A stretch of DNA of 64,000 nt from Cryptomeria japonica (taxonomy: Eukaryota; Streptophyta; Pinopsida; Cupressales; Cupressaceae). Of the stretch, positions 33,845 to 45,415 are shown one piece after another. The stretch is from contig NC_081412.1 of NCBI RefSeq assembly GCF_030272615.1, forward strand, positions 27,102,001 to 27,166,000, read 5' to 3'. Numbering within the stretch: position 1 is the stretch's first letter; the number at the start of each line of letters is the position of its first letter. A program made the position numbers and the translations under genes. Below the pieces are notes generated by a model. The model was not told the origin of the DNA. It did no database searches and worked only from the letters and a program-made list of their open reading frames with translations.

Positions 33845-35090
33845 TTTTGTTTTTTATTAGGATAAAACAGATTTTGAAGGGGCCCCAAAACCCTTACAAC
33901 CAGAGAGTTGCCATCGAATAATGGACAAGACTACTTAGTAGCAAACAATAGGTTTTAGAAAGGACCTGAAACCTTTTGGACTTATGAGCATCCAGAGCCC
34001 AAAATTTAAAGACTGCACAAAGATTAAACAGAAATTCAAAGCAGTCACAATTAACTAAACACCAGCCAAACATCAAGCGAGACATTAAAAGGTAGGTTGG
34101 CCCAAGAAGAGGGTTTAAGTTAGAAACTAATATACCTTAAAAAAAAAGAAACCAAGGTTTTATCAGGCACCCTCGGGAAACATGAAGGGTTTTCCTAGGC
34201 TCCCATAACCTATAACAGAATCTCCAGGCCACAAAAAATCACAAAGCCCAAGCCTAACCAAAAACAAACACTGGCCAAACTGGGCCCTTGAAAACTACTA
34301 GCATCCAACCTGTCCCTAGGAAAAACAAAAAACATGGGGTTTTTCCAAGCTACCTCAACCTTGAGAGTGGGTTTTACAAGGCTCCTGTAGCTTGTAAAGA
34401 TGGGTTTTTGATAGACTCCCATAACCTTGATCTTGAGAATGAAAAAAGTTGAGCACAATATACCCTCCAAGATCACCATCTTAATAGGTGATAAAGGAGA
34501 GAAACCCATCAAAAGATCATTCTATGTTCCCATATAGCACAGAAACAGGGCACCATCAGCCTCCCACAAGCACTTCCCAGCCTCCACCGCAATACCCAAC
34601 TCCACCTCAATAGGAGAAAGGTTATCTCCAGCACCATCCATCTTCACCTCAAGGGAAGATAGGGCCACCTCTATATGACAAACCAGAGAAAACTGAGGCT
34701 GCAGGGAAAGGGCCATCCAAAAGATGAAGCTTGCACAAGACGGCTAGACTAGAGATGGCATCCCTCCATCAAATCTTCAAAAAAGTCCATAGGACATAGA
34801 AGGCTCCAACTGCATCTAAGATCTTGAGAAAAAACAGACAACCCGCTCCTGTAGATGCAACCCCGAAGCAAAAAAAAAGCACAGAAAGAGGAGCCAATGC
34901 CCCCTAAAAGTAAAACATCTCCTTCAAACTCAGAAACCAATGTCGCGGCTATAGGAACACCTGGGACAAGCAGTGCCTAAAACAACAGAAACAACCGCTC
35001 AAAAGAAAGGGGAACTGGCAAAACCAACCAGTTCAAAGACCAGTCAAGAACAATAAAGCGAACAAAAAACCTCATCTCATCTCATCTCCC
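33845..35090 (-). mobile_element. Possible LINE-type (non-LTR) fragment
   Basis: On the minus strand the interval ends in TTTTGGGGCCCCTTCAAAAT then CTGTTTTATCCTAATAAAAA, which looks like a LINE-type 3' end with a short TAATAAAAA tail. The interval is richer in GC than its surroundings and absent from duplication copy 1. The translated frames contain no reverse transcriptase or endonuclease motif I can recognise. Loosely repeated GGGTTTT(T/C)C segments at about 34180-34420 suggest internal repeats. The call is tentative. Confidence 0.35.
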
Positions 35091-37199
35091 TTTCCAAGTT
35101 ATGCAATGTGCTTTGAATCATAATGTAATAAAATAAAATATCAAATCTAGACAACAATCAATTATATCCATTTTTCTTGAAAGAATCCTTCCTCCCATCA
35201 AGGATATTGTTTACTTGAATAGTTTTACTTCATGAATTTGTATGCACACGTATGAAAGATTGAACATCCATTAAATCAAGCTCTAGAAAAAATTATAAGA
35301 TTTAGAATAAACAATATTTTTATTCCACCCATTATTTTGACTTAGTTCCCTAGATTGCATATTTTAGCCTCAATGCATAAAAAATGATAGTTAAGAATGT
35401 ATGATACTTATGTATGGGTGTTTGTGATGTGTACAAGTTTTTACAGCCCCTAAGAGGATTTCTATTATCATATAATGACATCTTATAATGTAGCCCTTGG
35501 ATGAGATAGGGAGGTAAAAATATCCAATGTGGCAAAGGTTGCCAAATCGATGGAGGTTGGATTATTAAGGAGATTGGATTAACAAAGGATGTCGCTTCTC
35601 TAATAGATGTTCTTAGGAATTAGGAAGCTTGATATTTATCTTAGAAGGAAGCCTTCTAGAGTGTGTGAGAGAGTGGATCTAAGTGAGAAAGTCTTTACAA
35701 GCTTGCTATGAGGATGATCTTGGCACAATATAATTGTTTTAGGAGATTCATACCACAATGAATGGTATGCTAAGAGCCTAAGAGATTTGTATAGGTATGG
35801 ATGACATGAGGGAAGTTCTTAGGTTTAAGAACTTGGTATCAATTAGAAGAATGGAGGAATGATCTTGAAAGAAATCAAGAGATTGATAGAGTGAATCCTT
35901 CAAAAATAATTTTATATCCAAAGCAACTAGCCATCATTTGACTTTGAATTGGACAAGAATTGTTGGAAACCAATGTCTTACAAGAACCACAAACTAAGCT
36001 TTTAGGGGTGGGTTAGTAACAATTAGGGATGTTTGATCATGTCTAAGAAGTAGAACACTAGAAATAGGTTTATAGGCTAAGAAATAGTCAAAATGAGTCT
36101 TAAAACATGTCTAGGGAATGTACACCAAAATGAATGCAAAAATATATTTAAAAATGTGAAGTATAAATTTTTTCACATTATATTAATTAGTTATAAAGTA
36201 ACATGAAAGTCAATAAATAGACTTCAAACTTACCAAAGAAAAATAAGTTAGCTTTTGTGTGTGTGTGCGCGCGCGCACGCATGTTATTTTAGAGGGCTCT
36301 ATTTTGAATCATCACATTAACATGATAAATATCTTGAAATTATATCTTAAATATTAAACACACTTATTTAACCATGACATATGTATATTTTACAACTTAT
36401 CATTTTTTTTTTATATTATAATTTAAGTTGGCTTAAAGATAAAAGACATGTGCACTCTTGAAAATGTGAAAATTGTATACCTTGTAATTTTTTCCTTTGT
36501 TTTGGGTCCATTTTAACAAGGTTACCCTTAGTACACCAAATAACATATATGAAACATATTCCAATATAAATATTGACAAATAACATGAACCTAACTTAAT
36601 TCAATTTGCATGCATCCCTAGGGACCAATATTAATTCTCAATTTGTCTATTCATTATCCAAGGTACAAGTTATTAGTGTGGAATTGAACTTTGATTAGTT
36701 TAATTAGTACAAAAATGATTCTTCAAGTTTTGAAATTAAATTGAAAATTTAGGCCAAGAAGATAACTCTCTCCAACTAGTTATTATGTGTTGACTTTATT
36801 ATGAAATTCATTAACTTGATAATTGGGTGAATTGTATCTAAGGAAAAACCATTATTCATTTTAGTCCATAGAAGATTTATCTAGAACATCTATTCAACTT
36901 GATATTCCTATTTACAATATTATTCAAGGAGACTCATAAACATCAACATTGTGTTGTCAAGTTACATCAACATCCTAAGCATCATTGCATGTTTTCTTAT
37001 TGTCTTCAATTATTTGAAATAAACTATTGAATCAACAAGTTTTTGAACAAAGGAGAACAATCCTACCATAACAAGCACCTAAACAATGTTTATTGACACC
37101 ACCCCTTTTGACATATAGATTCCATACATCAAGACAACATTAGTGTGAGCAAGTTCTAGAGATCAAATTCAACTTTACATAAGGTTCAAATTTATAAGT
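35091..37199. other. Spacer within duplication copy 2
   Basis: No gene is recognised. It contains the alternating purine-pyrimidine tract at 36257-36283. It is absent from copy 1 at the corresponding place as far as I can align. Confidence 0.5.
36257..36283. repeat. (TG)n(CG)n alternating purine-pyrimidine tract
   Basis: TGTGTGTGTGTGCGCGCGCG then CACGCATG is an unbroken alternating run of about 27 bases, in an AT-rich region. Such tracts can adopt Z-DNA. Confidence 0.85.
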
Positions 37200-37860
37200 G
37201 TGGAACTAAACTAACACATTAGACAAAGACAAATGACACATATAAATTCATTTAATCATTCTTAGAATTTTAACACAAATAAATTTATAAACAACATTCA
37301 TAAAAAATATCTGTTGATTCTTATTATTCCAACAAATTCCCTCATCCGAATCTATTTATTTCTCTAATGTGCATTCAATGATTGTTAGAAGAGACTCTTA
37401 AAAATGATGATACACTCACTAGCCAGAAGTCAATTGATGATAATCTCTTACCAATAGAAATCCCCTCCCATTAAAATTGCTTAATCTTTATATTATTTTG
37501 TTTTATTTAAACTTTACTTGTTAATGTTTTAATTTGATCTTATCTTAACTTTTGAGGTGTACCATTTATGCTAATATTACATTTGATTTTAGTACAATGG
37601 GTACCATTAATAAGGGTCAACTAGTACAAGCGACACAATGAGTAGTTACCACAAAAGGTAAAAATACGCAACACAGGGGACCATGCAAAACAACATATAC
37701 TGAAAAAAACAACTCTCCAGTAATTATTAGTTAAACGAGGAAAACATACCTAAATTTGAAAGAGATAAAAAACCAAGCCCCAAAAAAGAGGCGTGCTTCA
37801 TTCATTATTTACCGCAGTCATTCATCTCCGATCTGAATTTCAAAGCCCATTAAAATACAA

Positions 37861-37885
37861 CTAGTTGCAGGGGGAGTGCCTGCAA
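37861..37885 (-). other. Helitron 3' terminus: hairpin plus CTAG
   Basis: Read on the minus strand: TTGCAGGCACTCCCCCTGCA then ACTAG, with host T following (37860 is A on plus). Helitron Rep recognises this kind of hairpin as transposition terminator. Confidence 0.85.
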
Positions 37886-38859
37886 TAGGAGGCCAATAGG
37901 TCTGATTGTTAAGGCAATATATTAGTAGATGTATTAGAGTTGTGATATTGAGAGGTATATTGATTTACATTCTTGACATAGAAGTATTATATAACCGAGT
38001 AACAAATTTCTATTAAAGTCAAACAAATTATTGTACAGTAAGAAAATTTTGGTGTACATAACCCAACCAATGCTTGTCCCAAAGTTGAAAATTGTCCACC
38101 CACCATCCCCCATGTTGGTGTATGTAGCATGATGTACTTGAAGAAAATGTCATGAATATTTGATTTACATTTTTTTTGTAGGCTATATTATTCCCAACCA
38201 ATTTTTTTTGTTGGACCCAGAGTATTGTTGTTATCCAACCTCCATCCCCCATGCTGGTAAGAGCAGCATGTTATATAGCCTTTTGTTGAATTCCATGTGA
38301 TCTATATTATGAAAGACCTGCATCATTGTTTCATTTATATAAGTTAGATTTGGATAACATGAAAGATTGGTGAATTTAAACATTTTTAAAATCTTGAAAA
38401 TTTGAAATACAGTAATTTTTACTAATATAATACCTCATGGATGTGAAATTGCAGAATTGGAATCTGATGTATCATTCATGTCAGTATTTGTTTGTTGTGA
38501 GAGAGCTTCTCTGCAGAGAAATTTTTGGAATTAATAATTAAATTTGGTTTAAGAAGTGAAAGCAAGTTAATATTTCTAAGTGGCTATGATATAGTTATCT
38601 ACGTAACAGTATTTTGTATTCTGAAAAGATTTACATACCTTGATAGTAATGAGTTTGGTGTATTGTCTGTTGTTCTTTATGGAAAGCTAAATTCTTTAGT
38701 GAACAAAACCTGAAAGCATGAAGGGGTGTTAAAGAGAGAAGGTTGAATTGAATAACATGTACAAATTGAAAACCTTGAGAAACCATAATACGTGTAAAAG
38801 TGAATATGTTGAGAGATAGTTGAACAACCTAAACAAAGTAAGAAACCTGCAAGCAGAGG

Positions 38860-39800
38860 TTGGAAAATCAATATATTGAATAAGTGAGTAAGGTTTACAT
38901 ACCGTGAAAGTAATGACCTTGCTACATTCGATGCTATTCTTTACTAAAAGTTCAATTATTCAATCAAAAGAACTTGAAGGTGTAAAGGAATGTTAATGAG
39001 AGAAGGTGAAAGTGGTCAAATCTACAAACAGTTAAAGAACATAAACAAAGCAACAAACTTGGAAGTACAGACTGAAAGTGGTCACGTCCACAAACAGTTA
39101 AAGAACATTGAACAAGTGGCTAATATTTGTAATTGTTATATTCATATGATGTTATTCTTCACTGAAAGCTGAATTATTCAATCAAAAGAACTTGAAGGTG
39201 TAAAGGAATGTTAATGAGAAAAGGTAGGGCAGACTAGAAGTGGTCAAATCTACAAACAGTTAAAGAACATAAACAAAGCAAGAAACCTGGAAGTACAGCA
39301 CAGAAAATTTGAAGAGTGTTATATACCTTGAAATTAACGAGCATCATGTATTGGATGTTGTTCTTTTTGAAAGCTAACCTTCACAAACCATAATACCTGT
39401 GAAAGGGAAGAGGTGTCTTGCAGACTGAAAGTAAGAATTTAAACATTTAAAGAACATAAACTAAGTAAGAATCTCGTATCAGTACATTATTAGTGAATAT
39501 TAAATGCATTGAAGAAGTGGCTAATTAACAAAGCAAGAAATCTGGAAGAACAGTACAGAAAATATGAAGAGTGTTACACACCTTGGAATTAATGAGCTTG
39601 GTGTATTGGATGTTGTTCTTTTTGAAAGATAAACCTTCACAAACCATAACACCTGTGAAAGGGAAGAGGTGTCTTGTAGACTAAAAGTGGTCACATCCAC
39701 AAACAGTTAAAGAACATAAACAAAGTAAGAACCTTGTATCAGTACATCATTAGTGAATATTAAATGCATTGAACAAGTGGCTAAAATTTGTAATTGTTAT
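38860..39800. repeat. Degenerate tandem repeats near the Helitron 3' end
   Basis: AATCAAAAGAACTTGAAGGT followed by GTAAAGGAATGTTAATGAG occurs at about 38962 and 39180 (218 bases apart). Another module, GAAGAGTGTTA(T/C)A(T/C)ACCTTG with GTATTGGATGTTGTTCTTTT, occurs at about 39310 and 39565. CAAACAGTTAAAGAACAT recurs five times. Confidence 0.85.
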
Positions 39801-40053
39801 ATTCATATATTTTACAGCTTTCTTTGTTGGGTTGCATTTGGAACCTGTGATAAATAACAATATATGAGAAAGTAATTTTGGCAAATAGCAGGGAAAAATT
39901 TGTTGAAAGCAACAAAATAGTTGAATAAGAAGTGGGTGTTAGGTATGTACTTTTTGTTGCAGAGGTGGGACATCTAAAAGGGCTCTTCACTTCCATAGAC
40001 GTTAGTTGTGTTGTTGTTCCTAAACAATGGAAATTTTGTTTTGTGTTGATACA

Positions 40054-43000
40054 TTAAATACAAGATCTACAATACATGAAAACATAATGAAGATGTGATT
40101 TGCATACCTGATTGTGTTTGTTTTGTAGGTATGTTTCTTTTGCTCTGTGTGAAAGCTCCAACAAGCGAGCTTCCTCAGTCTTTCGTAGTATTGTTGATGT
40201 TGCACCTTTCAATTGTGAGTACCTTTGGTAGGTGAAGGCTGGTTGTATGCGTAGGTGTTCAATTGCTTTTACTCTTCAAAGTGCTATGAATGTTAGGCCT
40301 TGTTTCTCTATTTTGCCGATGTCAACTGTGGCAAAGTCTAATGTTAGCCCTTGTGATTTATGAATAGTAATGCCCCATGCCATTGCTAGTGGAATTTGTG
40401 TGTGGTTTCCTATAGTAATTGGTGGAATCAGGACATGTTTTGCATTTTGTGGATCCCATGAAGGCCCAGTATAATGTTTGAAAAGAACGAACACATATTT
40501 TGACAAATCTGGTGGTTTGGAAGCTGCATCATAGACAATTTGTTTGATTTGACCCAAAGCACCATTTACAAGGCCAACTTCTATCCATAAATTTGCAATA
40601 AGCATAATTTCCTGGTCTATAGAAAGAAGAATTTCAAATGCTAGTTGTTCTTCTTGGTGTGCCTGCTTATCTCTTTGATGGGGAATGATTGTTGTTGCAC
40701 GTGCAATGGGTGAGTGCAATTGTGTTAACATTTTTATTCTAATCAAGTGTCAAAGCATGGGTTGACTACAATTGGAGGGATTCCTAGTATATTTGCAATG
40801 GTGTTGAGTTGCGGATATTAAGCAATATTTCACGAAAATTTATCTGTGAAGAACGTGTGCCTTGTTGACGAAATGGAATGTCCAAGGTCACAACAGTATT
40901 GAATGTGTGTCATAGAGCCAATGTCATTGAGTGAGATGCATATAATGGCCTATCCATAACTGGGGGAAGTTGTGCAAGATCACCAACCAAAATGACTGAG
41001 ATACCTACAAATGATTCATGTTGTCTGCTGGGAAAAGCTTCTCACAACATTTTATCAATCTTAATGAGTAATTGAGGGCCAACAAAGCTCTTTTCATCTA
41101 TTAAAATGTAACGTAAATGTTTGCATTTCTCTTGAAACATTAATAGGGAATGGCCTGTTAAGGGTTTGTATTCTTAAATGGGTATATGGAGGGCAGCATG
41201 GATTGTCGTTGCTTGGATATTATATGCGGAGATACCTATTGGTGCTAGTACAAGCAAAGGATATTCTGCATGTTCTGAATTTGAATTTAACTGTCTACGT
41301 ATGCAGTCAATAAGAAATGATTTTCCAATTCCTGATGTGCCTTGAATGATCAATCGTAATGGTGAAGAATGCAAGTTCTATTCAGCATGAGTTTTAATGA
41401 TATCAAGTGCAATAATTTGGTTTCTTGCAAGCTCATAGTTAGTAGGTGCATTTAAATGCGGGTTGGCAAGATTATGGGGTGCTTGGCTTTTCTCTGTTAA
41501 AATAAAGTGAGGTACTTTTGAATGCAATGCTTCATCAAGTATAGAAGCAGTCCAATCAAATTGTAGATCAAAATCACGTCTACCAAGAATTTGAAGAGCA
41601 ACAATGTCAAAGTTGTTTGATGCTCCCATTTGTGACAAGAACTCCCATTCGTACAGATCTTCATAAGTAGAATGTCAATTGTCTTCTGGTTGTAGCTCTT
41701 CACCATTTTCTATTGTAATGTGTTCTTCAAAACCATTAACATGCCAATGGATGTAATCTATACTTTGAAGATTTTTCCAATTTATGATAATTTCTTTAGC
41801 TAAGTTCCCTATATGTAGAGGAATGATTTGAAATGGTTTGTAAAGAAGTAATTCACTCGAACAAAAACTTTCAAAACTGTTGTGCTCTTCTAAAGGTAAA
41901 GATTTGTGTTGTGGGTAGACATTTACAATTGCGGGTAGCTTTCTTTTCATCCATTTACATGATTTATGTTGGTCAAAGTATGTATATAGCTGGGCTGAAC
42001 GAAGCAGAGTCATGTTTGCTAATTTTGATGGTCGTTTCATGTAGTTTGAGATGTAAGATATTGCGGTTTGAGATTCTTCATCACAATTAGCTATGCGTTG
42101 GAAGATTCTTTTGCCAACATTGAGTGTTACAAATTGGTGTGTGCAAGATATTAATGGGAGTTTAAGCAACATGTGACAAGTTTCTTGTGCACTAATGTCC
42201 CTATCAGCAGCAATTCTCGTCAGCAGTCTTTGGTATGCTAAGAGAATTGTATCGTCTGAATTTGTTGATTCAACAATGCGTTTCAAGATATCAGTATAAC
42301 TTTCCGACTTCTGTTTAGTTTTGGATGTGCACTTTGAGATATATTGTAGAACTGCTTTTTTGGAGCAAACAAGCTTACAGTCAACATTAGCCCTAAATAT
42401 GGCGAGCATTGTTGGGTTGTTTACATTTAGACAATTGTCATTCCTTGCTAGTTTGTATGATGGGTTATTGTTGTCATCTAATATCAATGAGGATTCATGT
42501 TGTTCAAGCCAAGGAGCTTTGTACTGACATTGAAGGGTCAAGTTTTTTTTCCTCAAGCAGGTATATTCTGAACACTTTGTATGCTGTTGAACAACATTGA
42601 GCAACTCAGTATAATCAGTGCAAGGATTAGATCTGGATATGATCTCTGTATCTGCAAGACATGGATCTAAAATTGTGGGCATATATTGCCTGTTCAAGCG
42701 AGCTTCTTCAAGACGTGGATTCCATGTTGTGATGTACTGGTCAAAAAAGTGTTTAACATATTGGATACTTTCATGATCTGTCCAATCAAGGGTATCAACA
42801 TTTGGTGCTTCTGGTAACCAAAGGAAGCCATGTATATGTGCAGATCCTCGGTGTTGTCATTCATATATGTACCAGTGGTCAATGGCTTTCAGTTCTTTGA
42901 CAATGACTTCATCACGAAAGATTTGAAATCTTAAGTGCAAGTATAAAGCTATAATGTGGGGATTATTGACTAAATTCTCAATAAATTATCTTTTGTTCAT

Positions 43001-44285
43001 GGGTACAGTAGCTGACTTTGTTTTTGGCAATAACTTATGCAAGTCTGGCCATTTTGTATTAGCTGAGCTTAAGGTAAAGAACAGTGTAGGTGCACCTAAC
43101 TGTTCTATCATTGATGTAAGGTCACGTCGGGATTTGCTCCAAAAGGCTCGTGTACCACGCAACGAGGTTGCATATCGCATGATATGAGTTGGTAATTCAC
43201 TTGAGGGTGTATTTTGTAAGTATTCTTTAAGGCCATGAAGATTGTATGAAAGACTATCTTCTAGATTAGTCTTAATGAACACAATAGCTGATTGTTGGAT
43301 CGATGTCTCATCATAAGATTGTAGATATAATATCTAAAGCGAACATGTTGCCCAAATCTTTGATCATAATATTTGATCGGGTGCAAAGCATATTCATGTA
43401 AATGTACATGTCTTGTTCTTTGTTGTAGTGGTAAAGCCATTCTAGAAGGGAAAAGTGTTGGGAATTCCATGGAAAGGAGGCCCTCGGTATTGTATTCATT
43501 GATAGGCGATGTACTTATTTGTGGCCAAGGAACAATGTTGTTGTTGCTATTATCTAGATGCATGATTTTTTTTATGGCATCAAGTTCTGGTATTGACGAT
43601 GGTAGCTGTGGGATAAATGAGGAAGTATTCTCCCCTATTTGTTCTCCATTGTTAATATTCAGTAGGGTGGAAGTATCGTGAACAACATCTTCTTGCAGTG
43701 AATGCACTGAATGCAGTAGCTCTATAATGTCAGTGTTTTGGTCTGGCAATAGATGTACTACATCTAGATCAATGACTACATCCTTGTAGTATTGATCATG
43801 TTTCATTTTGTAAGCCAATGCATTCATGACGTGAAATCTATTCACGTAACAATCATAAGTTAATCCTTGCAAATTGGTTCTATGGACAATAAGAATTTCT
43901 AATTGCTTAATATGTCAAGGTAATGTTATTGCAATTTCAGAAATATCTTGTGGGAAGTTTATTGTATGGCCAGAATATTTGTATTGGCCTCCACTTGCAT
44001 GCATTACTTGTAAAACAGGGGAAATTCTTGATATGAGCATTTCTTCTACCTGAGAGAGAGACTTTAAAGTAGAAGGTTGCTCACCTGGGTCCATATTGTT
44101 TGATAGTTAGAAACGGTGGAGGCCTTTTTCTCCATAACATCTCATGCACATAAGTACGGATTGACTTTTTTAATAGTCATGCCCACATACATTTCTTTAC
44201 AAACAAAACATGGCTCTGTGACCTCCAACATATCAATCCTTTTGCGGAAATTAGACAATGTATTTTGAAATGAAGGAGTCTTCAT
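40054..44285 (-). pseudogene. Helitron Rep-helicase (HUH endonuclease + Pif1-like helicase)
   Basis: On the minus strand, in order: an N-terminal Cys motif (CFVCKEMYVG), a Helitron N-terminal domain (VEEMLISRISPVLQV, GGQYKYSGHTINFPQD, GLLSMEFPTLFP, RGTRAFWSKSRRDL), the HUH motif GSAHIHGFLWLP, a catalytic-tyrosine region QYISKCTSK, then Pif1-like helicase with Walker A QGTSGIGKSFL, Walker B ILIDEKS, GDLAQLPPV and the late motif AWGITIHKSQGLTLD. The protein nicks and unwinds DNA for rolling-circle transposition in the nucleus. Start is placed at ATG 44283-44285, end at TAA 40054-40056. Damage: a frameshift near 43275-43310, another between 40750 and 41174, and stops at about 42855 (TGA where Trp is expected), 41378, 41174 and 40276. 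The second tyrosine position holds Cys. It is non-functional as it stands; the family call is firm. Confidence 0.92.
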
Positions 44286-44723
44286 AGCAAGCTCAGGAGC
44301 AGTAGAATATGTTCGATTGACATTAATTTGCTCAAGATCATTGTTTCCCGTTTCTAATAAGTTTCCTGAGTTATGTCACATTTGTGTAGTGCATGATGTC
44401 TCAATTTCCGTTTGTTGGAGATATTGGCTCTGTTCTTTGCATAGTAAGTTCTATTGGTCTGGCTTCTCTTCAATTTGATAGCATCAATTTCTTGAGGGGA
44501 AGGCTGGATAGATATCTAATATTTCAAAGAGAGTAGAGGTATGTCATAATTTTCATAATTGAAGATAGTTAACTTTGAAGTATGTATTAAGAATGTATGA
44601 GAATTGAAAATTGCTTCATCTATGGTTATTACCTCGACATATTAAGAAATTAGAAATTCTTATTGTCCGTATGTTATTATAGATTGTAATATAGGTATGC
44701 ATAGATATAGTAATTTTTGATAA

Positions 44724-44788
<65 letters not shown>

Positions 44789-45415
44789 ACAGTGTATATA
44801 TGTATAATTCTTTGTTGTTGTTAGTTGCTTGTTGTTTTTAAAAGCATGATTCTAATATAGGTATGCATAGACATAGTAATTTGTGATGCATACAGATGTA
44901 TGTATACATATACACATGTATATATACGTATCATTTAAAAATTGGAAGTTCTATATATGAACATATGCACATATATAACTACACATGCATATATCAAAAA
45001 GACTATAACTATGAATACTTATATATAGTTATGTACATATATAAGTATACTTGTATATCTGCAGAATTCCATAACTATGAATAATTCTGGTGTTGTATAG
45101 TTATACAAATAGATATTACACAAAATAAAAAATGATATATGTGCATATATGTATAAATTTTCTGCAAATAAGATAGAGTCAAGTACATTTAAAAGTAATG
45201 AGTATGAGTGAAAATAACTTATGTCAAGAGGACAAAATTTCAAAGAGATAAGAGATAGATGTAAGAAATGTACATATCGATATTTATAGAAGCAGCCATG
45301 TGTTTGTAAAAGGTAATTGTTTATATATGTAAAACTATTAAATATCTAAATTAGCTAATGTAATAATTGTATTGTAAACTAAAAGTTTAATAATCAGGAA
45401 AGATGTGTTATAAAT
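44286..45415. other. Helitron spacer with microsatellites
   Basis: Holds a (CA)n tract at about 44725-44780 flanked by two copies of an AATATAGGTATGCATAGA-(C/T)ATAGTAATTT motif (44690 and 44857), and TATACATA-rich low complexity at 44880-45150. No gene is supported. Confidence 0.7.
44725..44788. repeat. (CA)n(TA)n microsatellite
   Basis: About 28 CA units then TATATATA. Confidence 0.95.

Larger units (their letters stand above)
32819..37860. repeat. Segmental duplication, copy 2, right part
   Basis: Begins with the target duplication CCTTC and CTATCAAGTTTGAATGATGG, matching 9622 onward, without the MITE seen in copy 1. The 33345-33413 interval (for example AACACGCAAAGGGAAAATAT) and about 37200-37860 match copy 1. 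Homology ends exactly at 37860/13276, where the Helitron begins. Between 33414 and 37200 the copy is longer than copy 1 and holds extra DNA. Confidence 0.85.

Noticed and set aside
38860-39800. CRISPR-like array
   Set aside because: Repeats are long, diverged and without regular spacers, in a plant transposon; no CRISPR context.
42694-42882. 62-codon frame overlapping the Rep HUH region
   Set aside because: It is a shadow frame; the real Rep frame is the adjacent one that gives HIHGFLWLP.
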